Shown here in pieces: positions 45,708-54,710 of a stretch of 64,000 nt of DNA. Source of the stretch: Akkermansia muciniphila (GTDB taxonomy: Bacteria > Verrucomicrobiota > Verrucomicrobiia > Limisphaerales > UBA9464); contig CAMAUY010000009.1 of assembly GCA_945861565.1 (NCBI GenBank), forward strand, positions 1 through 64,000, given 5' to 3'. Position 1 is the first letter of the stretch. Every line of letters begins with the position of its first letter. Made by a program: the position numbers and the translations under genes. The notes beneath the pieces are model-generated. The model had not been told where the DNA came from. It searched no databases and saw nothing but the letters and a program-made list of their open reading frames with translations.

Positions 45708-46491
45708 TCTTACCTCGCTTGTTTTCAGAAGACCGTTTCAGACCCTCTCTTGCAATATGATCCGCCAGATGCATCACCAACGCTTTGCGAAAATAATCCA
45801 CCGCTTCCTTCCGGTGCCCCAGCAGTTCGTAAGTGCGACCGAGGAACGTCAGACAACTATCGTATCCCCAGCGCGGTTCGAGGGGGGGGGCAGATATTTT
45901 CGCCTCCGCGGCAAATAGCCTTTCGGCTTGCAGCAATGTTTGTAACGCCGTCTGCCACTCGGTGGGCTTGCTGGCGGTGTGAAACTGGCACATCCCCAGG
46001 AGATACTGGACGCGTGGATTGGTTGCCCCGTGCTTCAACGCCAGTTCCTGGTGCTGGGCCACGCGCGGTCCGAACCTCAATCCCCGGAGCAGGCTGCCAT
46101 TGATTTTCATGCCGTAAAGCGTGCCGAGCAGTGCGTGGCTCTCGGCGTGGTGCTCGTCGAGTTTTACGGCCAGCGTGAGCGCTTCCACCGCGGCGTCGAG
46201 CGCCGCCTTGGCGGCAGCTTCGTTCGTCCGATGGGCAGGAGCGTTCGCCGACTGCAACATGCGATGAAACTGCGCCGAGCCGAGCCAGTAGAAATTGGTG
46301 ACGTTCGTGGGCGCCTGGGTGGTCGCACGCCGGAAGAGTTCCGCGGCCGCGCCGAAGCGTGAGCCGTCCCACGCCTGGTAAGCGGCGGTGAACTCCGTGA
46401 TGCCCGCGGTACTCAAGTCGTTTGAGGCCGCACTGGCTTGGATGGACACGGTGACCAAGAGTCCAATCAAGAAGGAATTGACGCAAAGCAT
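45700..46491 (-). CDS. TPR-like secreted protein
   Basis: Signal peptide; helical repeats GITEFTAAYQAWDGSRFGAAAELFRRATTQAP, LTLAVKLDEHHAESHALLGTLYG; RWGYDSCLTFLGRTYELLGHRKEAVDYFRKAL. Confidence 0.65.
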   Translation of the reverse strand: MLCVNSFLIGLLVTVSIQASAASNDLSTAGITEFTAAYQAWDGSRFGAAAELFRRATTQAPTNVTNFYWLGSAQFHRMLQSANAPAHRTNEAAAKAALDAAVEALTLAVKLDEHHAESHALLGTLYGMKINGSLLRGLRFGPRVAQHQELALKHGATNPRVQYLLGMCQFHTASKPTEWQTALQTLLQAERLFAAEAKISAPPLEPRWGYDSCLTFLGRTYELLGHRKEAVDYFRKALVMHLADHIAREGLKRSSENKRGKNE

Positions 46492-46517
46492 TGCTCCCTC
46501 AGTTACTACCCGATACG

Positions 46518-47921
46518 ATGGTGTCGCCCAAGCCGATTATGGATTTTGCCGCTGCCAACCAACGTCAGCGCGCCTTTTTTCAAAGCGGCGCGACCCGGTC
46601 CGTGACGTTCCGCCGCGCGCAGCTTGAGCGGCTGGCGGGCGCGTTGGGGCGGCACGAAGCGGCCTTGCTCTCCGCGCTGCAGGCCGACCTGGGCAAATCT
46701 CTGAGCCAAGGCTACGCGTCCGAGTTCGGCTTGGTGCAGATGGAAATCCGGCACGCCCTCCGCAATCTTCGTCGCTGGGCCGCGCCTAAGCGTTGCCGCA
46801 CGCCTTGGTTTGTCGCGCCGGCACGCGGATGGGTGCAGTCCGAGCCATTCGGTATCGTGCTCATCCTCGGCCCCTGGAACTACCCCGTGCAACTGCTCGT
46901 CAGTCCGCTCGTCAGCGCCATCGCGGCGGGCAACTGTGCCGTGCTGAAACCTTCCGAACTCGCGCCGCGCACGGCCAAGGCCATCACCGAACTGATCCAT
47001 GATTGCTTCGATGAGCCGTATGTGACGATCGTGAACGGAGGCGCGGACGTGGCGGAAGCGCTGCTGCGCGAGCGGTTCGACAAAATCTTTTTCACTGGCA
47101 GCACGCGGGTCGGGCGACTCGTGATGGCGGCGGCGGCGAAGCACCTGACGCCGGTGACGCTCGAACTCGGGGGCAAGTGTCCGGCCATCGTGTGCGCGGA
47201 CGCAACCGTCGCGCTGGCCGCGCGGCGCATTGCGTGGGGAAAATTCATGAATGCCGGGCAGACCTGCGTCGCGCCTGATTTCGTTCTGGTGGCACGCGAG
47301 GCACGCGATCCTTTCGTGACGGCAATGAAAAAGGCGTTGCAGGAATTCTACGGTGACGATCCAGCCCAGTGCAACGATTACGGGCGCATCGTCAATCCGG
47401 TACACTTTGAACGGCTCGTGCATTATTTGAGTGAGGGGAAGGCCATCCACGGTGGCTGGCATGACGCCAAGAATTTGTTCATCGCGCCAACGATTCTGGC
47501 CGCCGTGTCCCCGGACGCAGCGGTGATGCAGGAGGAAATTTTCGGGCCAATTTTGCCCGTGCTGGAATTTGATACCCTGGACGAAGCGCTTGCCTTGCTC
47601 CGCGATCGGCCCACGCCGCTGGCGTTGTATGTGTTTACTCGCGACCGCGCCACGGAAGGCCGCGTGCTGGCGAATGTGCGGTCTGGCGGTGCGTGCGTGA
47701 ACGATGTTGTGTCGCACATGATTGGCGCGGAACTGCCCTTCGGCGGGTTGGGCGCGAGCGGGATGGGTTCGTATCATGGCCGTGCCGGTTTCGAGGCGTT
47801 CTCGCATCCACGCGCGGTGTTGCGGCGGGCGACTTGGCTCGATACTTCATTCCGTTATCCGCCAGAACGGCTTTCACTTGGCGGTTTGAAACGGGCGATG
47901 AAACTGCTTTTGGGCGACTAA
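46518..47921 (+). CDS. aldehyde dehydrogenase (possible carotenoid-aldehyde dehydrogenase)
   Basis: ILGPWNYPVQLLVSPLVSAIAAGNCAVLKPSE; FFTGSTRVGRLVM; VTLELGGKCPAIV; MNAGQTCVAPDFVLV. TTG/ATG alternatives exist; ATG 46518 preferred. Confidence 0.9.
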   Translation: MVSPKPIMDFAAANQRQRAFFQSGATRSVTFRRAQLERLAGALGRHEAALLSALQADLGKSLSQGYASEFGLVQMEIRHALRNLRRWAAPKRCRTPWFVAPARGWVQSEPFGIVLILGPWNYPVQLLVSPLVSAIAAGNCAVLKPSELAPRTAKAITELIHDCFDEPYVTIVNGGADVAEALLRERFDKIFFTGSTRVGRLVMAAAAKHLTPVTLELGGKCPAIVCADATVALAARRIAWGKFMNAGQTCVAPDFVLVAREARDPFVTAMKKALQEFYGDDPAQCNDYGRIVNPVHFERLVHYLSEGKAIHGGWHDAKNLFIAPTILAAVSPDAAVMQEEIFGPILPVLEFDTLDEALALLRDRPTPLALYVFTRDRATEGRVLANVRSGGACVNDVVSHMIGAELPFGGLGASGMGSYHGRAGFEAFSHPRAVLRRATWLDTSFRYPPERLSLGGLKRAMKLLLGD

Positions 47922-47958
47922 ACTTGCCTCCATCGCCGATTTTGTTTAACGATCAAGC

Positions 47959-49446
47959 ATGCCGCGTCGCGTCATCATCATCGGAGCTGGCCCGGGCGGA
48001 CTCGCTTCGGCCATGTTGCTCGCGAAGGCCGGAACCGATGTCACCATTTTAGAAAAGCAGCCGCGCGTGGGTGGGCGCACTTCACTTATCGAAGGCGATG
48101 GCTATCGCTTCGACCTTGGTCCGACATTTTTTCTCTATCCACAAATCTTGCAGGAGATTTTTCAGGAAGTCGGACGCGACCTTTACGCGGAAGTGCCGAT
48201 GACGAAGCTCGACCCGCAATACCGCATCACCTTCGGCGCGGGCGGGGAGTTGAACGCCACGCCAGACCTCGAACGCATGGTGACGGAGATCGCGAAGCTG
48301 TCGCCCTCTGACGCGCAGGGCTTCCGCCGATTCATGGATTACAACCGCGTGAAGCTGGAGAAGGTTGCGCCGTGCCTGCAAATGCCTTTTCTGGGCTGGA
48401 AGAGCTTGATCAGCCTGCGCCTGCTGATGGTGTTGCCGTTTCTCAAGCCGTGGAAGTCGCTGCACGATGAGTTGGCGGGTTATTTCAAAGACCCACGGCT
48501 GCAGCTCGCGTTCACGTTCCAGTCGAAGTATTTGGGAATGTCGCCATTCCAGTGTCCGAGTCTGTTTTCCATCCTGTCATTTCTCGAATACGAACACGGG
48601 ATCTGGCACCCGACGGGCGGGTGCAATTCCATCTCGATCAACATGGCCCGCGTGGCGCAGGAACTCGGCGTGAAGATCCAGCTCAACACCGCCGTGGAGG
48701 AAATCCTGTTTCAAGGCGGCCGCGCCGTGGGCGTGCGCACGGCGCAGGGCGAACAGCTTGCCGATGCGATTGTGCTGAACGCCGATTTTGCCAGCGCCAT
48801 CACGAAGCTGGTGCCCAACAATCTGCGACGCCGCTGGAGCGACGCGAAGGTGGCGAAGAAAGATTTTTCTTGCTCCACGTTTATGCTGTATCTCGGGGTG
48901 GAGGGAAAATTCGATCACCTGGCGCATCACAACATTTATGTCGCGAAGGATTATCGCCGCAACCTCGACGAAATCGAGCGGCAGCACGTTCTGTCGGAAG
49001 ACCCGTCGTTCTATGTCGCCAACCCGGTGCGCACCGACCCCACGATGTCGCCGCCGGGGCATAGTGCATTGTATGTTCTGCTGCCTGTAACGCATCAGCA
49101 TCCGAATGTGGACTGGAATAAAGAGCGCGGTCGTTATCGTGCGTTAGCCTTGCGTCAGCTTGAAAAGCTGGGCATCACCGACATCGAAAAGCGCATCCGC
49201 TTCGAGCGCGTGGTGACGCCGGCGGATTGGGAGAGCAAGGTGGACGTGTATCGCGGCGCGACCTTCAACCTCGCGCATAGTTTCACGCAAATGCTGCACC
49301 TGCGCCCGCAAAATCGCTTCGAGGAATTCGACGGGATGTATTTGGTGGGCGGCGGCACGCATCCGGGGAGCGGGCTGCCCGTGATTTTCGAGTCCGCACG
49401 GATCAGTTCGAAACTGCTGTTGGAGGATTTTGGAATGGCGGTGTGA
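47959..49446 (+). CDS. phytoene desaturase-family carotenoid oxidoreductase (CrtI/CrtN)
   Basis: RVIIIGAGPGGLASAMLLAKAGTDVTILEKQPRVGGRTS; C-terminal GMYLVGGGTHPGSGLPVIFESARISSKLL. Confidence 0.92.
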   Translation: MPRRVIIIGAGPGGLASAMLLAKAGTDVTILEKQPRVGGRTSLIEGDGYRFDLGPTFFLYPQILQEIFQEVGRDLYAEVPMTKLDPQYRITFGAGGELNATPDLERMVTEIAKLSPSDAQGFRRFMDYNRVKLEKVAPCLQMPFLGWKSLISLRLLMVLPFLKPWKSLHDELAGYFKDPRLQLAFTFQSKYLGMSPFQCPSLFSILSFLEYEHGIWHPTGGCNSISINMARVAQELGVKIQLNTAVEEILFQGGRAVGVRTAQGEQLADAIVLNADFASAITKLVPNNLRRRWSDAKVAKKDFSCSTFMLYLGVEGKFDHLAHHNIYVAKDYRRNLDEIERQHVLSEDPSFYVANPVRTDPTMSPPGHSALYVLLPVTHQHPNVDWNKERGRYRALALRQLEKLGITDIEKRIRFERVVTPADWESKVDVYRGATFNLAHSFTQMLHLRPQNRFEEFDGMYLVGGGTHPGSGLPVIFESARISSKLLLEDFGMAV

Positions 49447-49498
49447 ATCTCAGCCAGATCGTCACGGCCCAACCAGAATTTCGCAGGAGGATAGCTGA

Positions 49499-50242
49499 TT
49501 ATTTGTTGATCTGCTTACTCTCGTAGTCCGCGCCGGCTTTTAACCCCACCTGTCGGAGCAAATCAGCCCGGGTTTCCCGCAGGGCCTTGTTCGCGGGGTT
49601 AGAGTCGATCTGATCCGAGAGCACCGACAGAGCATCATACCAAATCCCCGCTTCGGCATACACAGTGGCGAGGGACGCTGGAGTGGCTTGGGCTATTTTT
49701 TCCTTTAATTCAACGGAAGGTTCGACGCGCTTGATGACGCCGCTGGCCACCAGATCGGTGGATCGATTTTCAGGATCGGTGATTAAAGCTACGACCCACT
49801 GGTACTCCACGCCGGGCGAAAGCTTCACGCCGCTCTCCGCCAGTTTGATGCGCTGGACCCCGGCATTCGACGAACGCGCGACCGTGACTTGAACAATCGG
49901 CTTGACCTTGTTTTCCTGGAGCAATGTCAGCTCGAACTTTGCATCGGCAGGTTTTGACTGGAACCAGAACAGCGACGGTTGTTCCCGAGTCGTCACGCCG
50001 ATGTCGTCCGGAGCCAGCACGTCGAGCGTGATCTCCGCATCACCGGTTCCACGCGAGCCTCCCGTAACGCGGACCGCAGGCGCCCCGGTGGTCGGTGGGC
50101 GAAACTTAATCCCCGCGGAAGGGCCGGCGGCCCCTGGTTGATTTTTATCCGCGCCGAAAGCCGCGCCCCCTGCCGAACCCGACAAGAGCAGCACGCCCAC
50201 TATCCAAAGCAATTTACGTTGCAGGGAGATTTTAGTCTTCAT
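49499..50242 (-). CDS. DUF928 domain-containing secreted protein
   Basis: ITLDVLAPDDIGVTTREQPSLFWFQSKPADAKFELTLLQENKVKPIVQVTV...AGIWYDALSVLSDQIDSNPANKALRETRADLLRQVGL, the DUF928 pattern. Confidence 0.8.
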   Translation of the reverse strand: MKTKISLQRKLLWIVGVLLLSGSAGGAAFGADKNQPGAAGPSAGIKFRPPTTGAPAVRVTGGSRGTGDAEITLDVLAPDDIGVTTREQPSLFWFQSKPADAKFELTLLQENKVKPIVQVTVARSSNAGVQRIKLAESGVKLSPGVEYQWVVALITDPENRSTDLVASGVIKRVEPSVELKEKIAQATPASLATVYAEAGIWYDALSVLSDQIDSNPANKALRETRADLLRQVGLKAGADYESKQINK

Positions 50243-50257
50243 ATCGGTTCTTCGGGG

Positions 50258-52216
50258 TCAGCTAATTCCTGTAATGACGTTATAGACACTAACCGGCTCC
50301 TTCTTGTTTTTCAACATCATTGTGCCGACTTTGCGGGTTAGAAACTCGCCACCTAAGAGCAGGAAGGTGGCTTCGCTGATCAAAATACGGCAACGGCTGC
50401 CGGCACCGGTCAAGGGCGGACCCACGGATTCCATGCTGAAGCTTTCCAGTCGGGCGGCCGTGTTGACGGAATCGCCAATGACGGTGTACTCCTGACGATC
50501 GGTGCTACCCAGGCTGCCCGCGACCAGCGGGCCGGTGTGTATGCCAACCCGCATGCCGGATACCGGTAAGCCTCGCTCCTTCCACTGGGCGTTGAGTTCG
50601 TCGATTTGGATTCGCATCGCCAGAGCGCAGCGGACGGCATTGCGGGCATCCCGCATGATCTCATCCTGAGTCGTTCGCGCCAGGGGGACGCCAAACACCG
50701 CCATGATGGCGTCACCGATGTACTTCTCGACCACGCCCTGGTGAGCCATGACGGATGTGGCCATCGCTTCCATGTATTCGTTGAGCCATTCCATCACAAG
50801 CGCCGGCTCCATTTTCTCCGAGGTCGTGGAGAATCCCTCCAGGTCGGTGAACAACACCGTCGCGGTCAGTTTCTGCGAGCGGGGGCGCTGACCGGCGAGA
50901 AATTCATCTCGTTGCGCCCAAAGCGCCTCGGCGATGTCCGGCGAGACCTGTCTGGAAAACAATTGCATGAGTTGTCCGCGCTGTTTCTTTTCCTGGAACG
51001 AGACGTAGGAGGTCACAAGGACAGCGGCTGGCACATACGCAACCGCTGGGGCGGCCAACGGGATCCACCAACCATTCGAGAAGGCTAGCCATGAGATTCC
51101 GCCCATAATCGCCAGGCAGGCCATGCTCTCGGGAGCAAACCGCCACGGAGAACGCACTTGATAACCGATGGAACCTCCCAGCAGACACCACAGGAGTACC
51201 CAGCCATCCTCCACCCAATCATTCCAGAATCGAACAGGTTTTTCGCCGTCCAGCGCCTGGCGCAGCAATTGATTGATTGTCGATGCCTGCACTTCGATGC
51301 CTCGTTGATTGCGACGAATGGGTGTGACGCGTTCGTCGGAGACACTCGGGGTGTTGATACCCACCAGGATGATTTTGTCGCGCAGACTTCCCGCGGGGAT
51401 GCGGCCGGAAAGGGCGTCGTTGACCGAATAGCGGGTGAATTGATCAGAACATTTGAAGTCGAGGAGCATCTGCCATCCACCCCTGTCAGCCCCGACATAG
51501 GCGCCGTCATTGGCTTGGAAAGCCCGGAGTTGCGCCTTACCCAAACGTAATAGTGTCGGATCCGCGGGGTCCGATTCCGGCTGAATTCCCTTACCCTCCA
51601 AAAAGAGCATGGCCAGGCGGAACGGCAGTGAATAGAAGCTTTCCCCCGAACTTGAATCACCAAACAGCAGGCTGCGGCGCACCTTGGGGACCGTACGGTC
51701 CACCTCAACATCCACAGGGAAGTTGTCGTTGAATGCGATCCGTTCGGGGTTTGACTTCAATACCGCTGGCGGTGCGATTCCCCCCAGGGTGAAGATCGCA
51801 ATGATGTTCGAGTGCGATAACAGCACCTCGTTCAGCTGGTCGAGACCCAGCCCATTCTTGGGAACCGGGATGTCCCGCCAGATATCCAGCCCGATGACGG
51901 ATGGGTGGTCGGATTCGAGCATGCGCAGCAACTCAGCCAGCTTGCCGTCATAAATCGGATAATCGAGCAGGGGACTGTGGATGTCTGCCTCGGTCATCTC
52001 GATCAGCACGATCGGGTCGCTCGTCAGAGCCTTCGGTTGGTGCCGAACAAAAAAATCATAGGCCTGAAATTCCGGGGACTGAAGCAAACCGGTGTGGCGC
52101 AGGGTAAAAGTGCAGATAAAAACGAAGAACACAATCAGCAGGCTCACTCCGATAGGGGGGAGCTTGACGTTAAACAACCCCCTCTTGGCGGATGGGGAGC
52201 GAACGCCTGCGCTCAT
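50258..52216 (-). CDS. CHASE2 domain adenylate/guanylate cyclase (class III)
   Basis: N-terminal CHASE2 (QSPEFQAYDFFVRHQPKALTSDPIVLIEMTEADI); TMs; cyclase TATVLFTDLEGFSTTSEKM...VVEKYIGDAIMAVFG...RVGIHTGPLVAGSLGSTDRQEYTVIGDSVNTAARLES. Confidence 0.95.
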   Translation of the reverse strand: MSAGVRSPSAKRGLFNVKLPPIGVSLLIVFFVFICTFTLRHTGLLQSPEFQAYDFFVRHQPKALTSDPIVLIEMTEADIHSPLLDYPIYDGKLAELLRMLESDHPSVIGLDIWRDIPVPKNGLGLDQLNEVLLSHSNIIAIFTLGGIAPPAVLKSNPERIAFNDNFPVDVEVDRTVPKVRRSLLFGDSSSGESFYSLPFRLAMLFLEGKGIQPESDPADPTLLRLGKAQLRAFQANDGAYVGADRGGWQMLLDFKCSDQFTRYSVNDALSGRIPAGSLRDKIILVGINTPSVSDERVTPIRRNQRGIEVQASTINQLLRQALDGEKPVRFWNDWVEDGWVLLWCLLGGSIGYQVRSPWRFAPESMACLAIMGGISWLAFSNGWWIPLAAPAVAYVPAAVLVTSYVSFQEKKQRGQLMQLFSRQVSPDIAEALWAQRDEFLAGQRPRSQKLTATVLFTDLEGFSTTSEKMEPALVMEWLNEYMEAMATSVMAHQGVVEKYIGDAIMAVFGVPLARTTQDEIMRDARNAVRCALAMRIQIDELNAQWKERGLPVSGMRVGIHTGPLVAGSLGSTDRQEYTVIGDSVNTAARLESFSMESVGPPLTGAGSRCRILISEATFLLLGGEFLTRKVGTMMLKNKKEPVSVYNVITGIS

Positions 52217-52220
52217 ACCC

Positions 52221-54590
52221 TTAGAGCCAGTTCCCGATGACTAGGTAAGGCGACCAATAGCAGGGATGACGATAGCGGCGATCGTTGAGGAGTTTGATCT
52301 GAGCCATCTGCAACGCGCGGGCCTTGGAAACAGGCGGTGTGCTGCGCATTTGTTCATAGACCTCCGAAATGAGCGCGGAGGTGGATTGGTCGTTAACGAA
52401 CCACAGAGTGGCCAGGGCACTGCGAGCGCCCGCCTTGATGGCGACGCCCGCGAGTCCAAGTGCGGCCCGGTCATCGCCCGCAGCCGTCTGGCAAGCGCTC
52501 AAAACAAGCAATTCCACGGGCCGCCCTCGATATTGGCCAGGACGGAGCAGTGCCTCCAGGTCGTTGAGCGTCAGCTTGCTGTCGTAGGTGAGTACAAACG
52601 TCTTGCGCACGTCGCGGTCAAATTGCCCGTGCGAGGCTATATGAACGATCGAGTATTGTTCCTCGCTCAATTTGCGCTTGAGTTCCGCGGAGGTGAAGTT
52701 CTCATCCAGCAACGTCTCGCCGGAGTACAAGGGTTTAATGCTGCGCAACTCGCCTGCCACGAAGTTTAAGGGTGCGAAACCTTGCACCGGCTTTGAAAGT
52801 CCGTTCAAGAGCAGGCGAACGTTGCCGCGTTCGATGGGCTGGGGTGCGACCAGCGAGAGCCCGGGTGCGACGGCTACCGCCAAGTCCTGAATGAGAAACC
52901 GTTCACCGTCGTGCAGGCTGGCGAATGGAATCGTCCGGAGAGCGCCGTCCGGAACGAACACCAGTGTATGGATGCCGTTTTCTTTGAGTAACCCCCGGAT
53001 CGGCCGAATGAGCCAATCGTAGAGTTGCTGCGCCTGCTCCAGGTACCCGTAGGTGGTGCGGGTTTCGAGATTGCGGCGGAACTGTCTCACCGATGCCGTG
53101 AGGGTGTCGGCGTCAACCTCCACGGTGAAACGTTTGAGGCCCGAGGTCAGGCCGACCAACACTTCTGTGCGAGTGGGTAACGGGATCAAATAGATCACGG
53201 CCGTGTGTTCGTCCACCGCTTCGACGGCCTGCGTCTTCGCTCGCTGCACGTTGACGCAGTCGTCGCAGAAATAGTCTTCGAGCTCGACGGCCTTGAGGTG
53301 CTCGACCGTACTCCTCGCCTCCAGGAGAAGGTCCTGTTCTTTGTTCGGATCGGCGGCGGATTTGGCTTGCTGCAGCAACAAATCCGCCAGTTCGAAGAAA
53401 AGCGGTCCCTCGGCCTCGCGGAAGGACCGGCGAGCGGTGGCGTTACCGTAGCCCAATGAAACATCGTTGCGGATGGGTTGCATGGTTTCGACCGCGCGCC
53501 GATACGCCTGGACCGCTGACTCGGTATCTCCCTGAGCCTTTAGCAGCCGGCCGGCTTGCCATTCCCACCGATACAAAGCCTCCGGCATTTGCGCTTGCTG
53601 GGCGGCAAAAACGGCTCGCCGGGTGAGCGCCAACGCGATGTCGCGCTGCCCATCCTGCTCGTAGAGTTGCGCCTGGTACCCGAGCGCATAGGTTTCGATC
53701 GACCGATCATGCACTTTTTCGGCGAATTCCAAGGCCCTCTGGTACGATTGGAGGGCGCGCAGCTTGAGTCGCCGGGCGGGTTCGGTATCCGTGGTCTTGA
53801 TTTGTCGGTCGGTTTGTCCCGCGGTGAGCAGCAAAAATGCTTGGGCATGAGACGCGTCCAGCAGCTCGATTTCCCGAATCGCCTGAGTATTTAGGTCCTC
53901 GGCTTTCGGGGCGTCGCCGGCTCGCGCCGCGGTCGCTGCGGCGTTGCAGAGAGCCTGCGCCGTCAGCCACTTGTTGCCTGCTTGGCGAGCGAGCCCGATG
54001 CATTCTTCGTAGGCAGCGAGTGCTTCCGTGTTTTTTTGCTGAGTCGCAAACAAGTTCCCCAGGTCATTGAGAATGGCCCCAGCACTCTCCGAATCGTTGT
54101 CGGCTCGTGCCGCCGCCAAAGCCTCACGCAACAATGAGGCGGCCCGCTCGGCTTCCAGGGTCATGATCAAAGCCGCGCCCAGTTTGCTTTTGACCCGCAT
54201 CACTTGGGACGGGTCGTGGGTTTTTTGAGCGCGATCGAGCGCACCTTCCAGGATTTGCACCGCGCGCCGTTGTTGGCCAAGGGCTTGGTACGCGCCGGCA
54301 AGCGACACCGAGGTCAGGATTTCGGCGTTGGTGTTCCCTTGGCTGCGGAAGGACTCCACCGCCTTCTGCCAATGGTCGGCGGCCTGACTGAACGCACCTT
54401 GTTGGAACGCGCGCTGTCCTTGGTCGACGAGGGCGCGTCCATCCGCGAGGACCCCATGCACGCCGCCGAGGCAGGCCATTAGCAGCAAGAAGCCTAGTTC
54501 GGATGCAGTGCGCTTTGAGATTTTCACGATCATCAAGTGTTGATTACTTCTCCTTTCATTTGAAGTAAAGCACTGCTTGCCAGTGTTCAC
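52221..54590 (-). CDS. TPR-CHAT domain protein
   Basis: N-terminal TPRs; CHAT peptidase His/Cys motifs YSIVHIASHGQFDRD and VELLVLSACQTAAGDDRAALGLAGVAIKAGARSALATLWFVNDQST. Confidence 0.95.
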   Translation of the reverse strand: MNTGKQCFTSNERRSNQHLMIVKISKRTASELGFLLLMACLGGVHGVLADGRALVDQGQRAFQQGAFSQAADHWQKAVESFRSQGNTNAEILTSVSLAGAYQALGQQRRAVQILEGALDRAQKTHDPSQVMRVKSKLGAALIMTLEAERAASLLREALAAARADNDSESAGAILNDLGNLFATQQKNTEALAAYEECIGLARQAGNKWLTAQALCNAAATAARAGDAPKAEDLNTQAIREIELLDASHAQAFLLLTAGQTDRQIKTTDTEPARRLKLRALQSYQRALEFAEKVHDRSIETYALGYQAQLYEQDGQRDIALALTRRAVFAAQQAQMPEALYRWEWQAGRLLKAQGDTESAVQAYRRAVETMQPIRNDVSLGYGNATARRSFREAEGPLFFELADLLLQQAKSAADPNKEQDLLLEARSTVEHLKAVELEDYFCDDCVNVQRAKTQAVEAVDEHTAVIYLIPLPTRTEVLVGLTSGLKRFTVEVDADTLTASVRQFRRNLETRTTYGYLEQAQQLYDWLIRPIRGLLKENGIHTLVFVPDGALRTIPFASLHDGERFLIQDLAVAVAPGLSLVAPQPIERGNVRLLLNGLSKPVQGFAPLNFVAGELRSIKPLYSGETLLDENFTSAELKRKLSEEQYSIVHIASHGQFDRDVRKTFVLTYDSKLTLNDLEALLRPGQYRGRPVELLVLSACQTAAGDDRAALGLAGVAIKAGARSALATLWFVNDQSTSALISEVYEQMRSTPPVSKARALQMAQIKLLNDRRYRHPCYWSPYLVIGNWL

Positions 54591-54710
54591 TCCCGGGCCG
54601 GATTATATCTCGAAAGACGACAATGACCTTGCTAAATCCGCCGAGATGAAACGTGCTTTGCACACTCTGATTTTGGGAAGCTGCTAAGTTCGTTTCCAAG
54701 CCGATCCGCC

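Noticed and set aside
46506-47807. 433-aa minus-strand ORF
   Set aside because: Antisense shadow of the aldehyde dehydrogenase gene.
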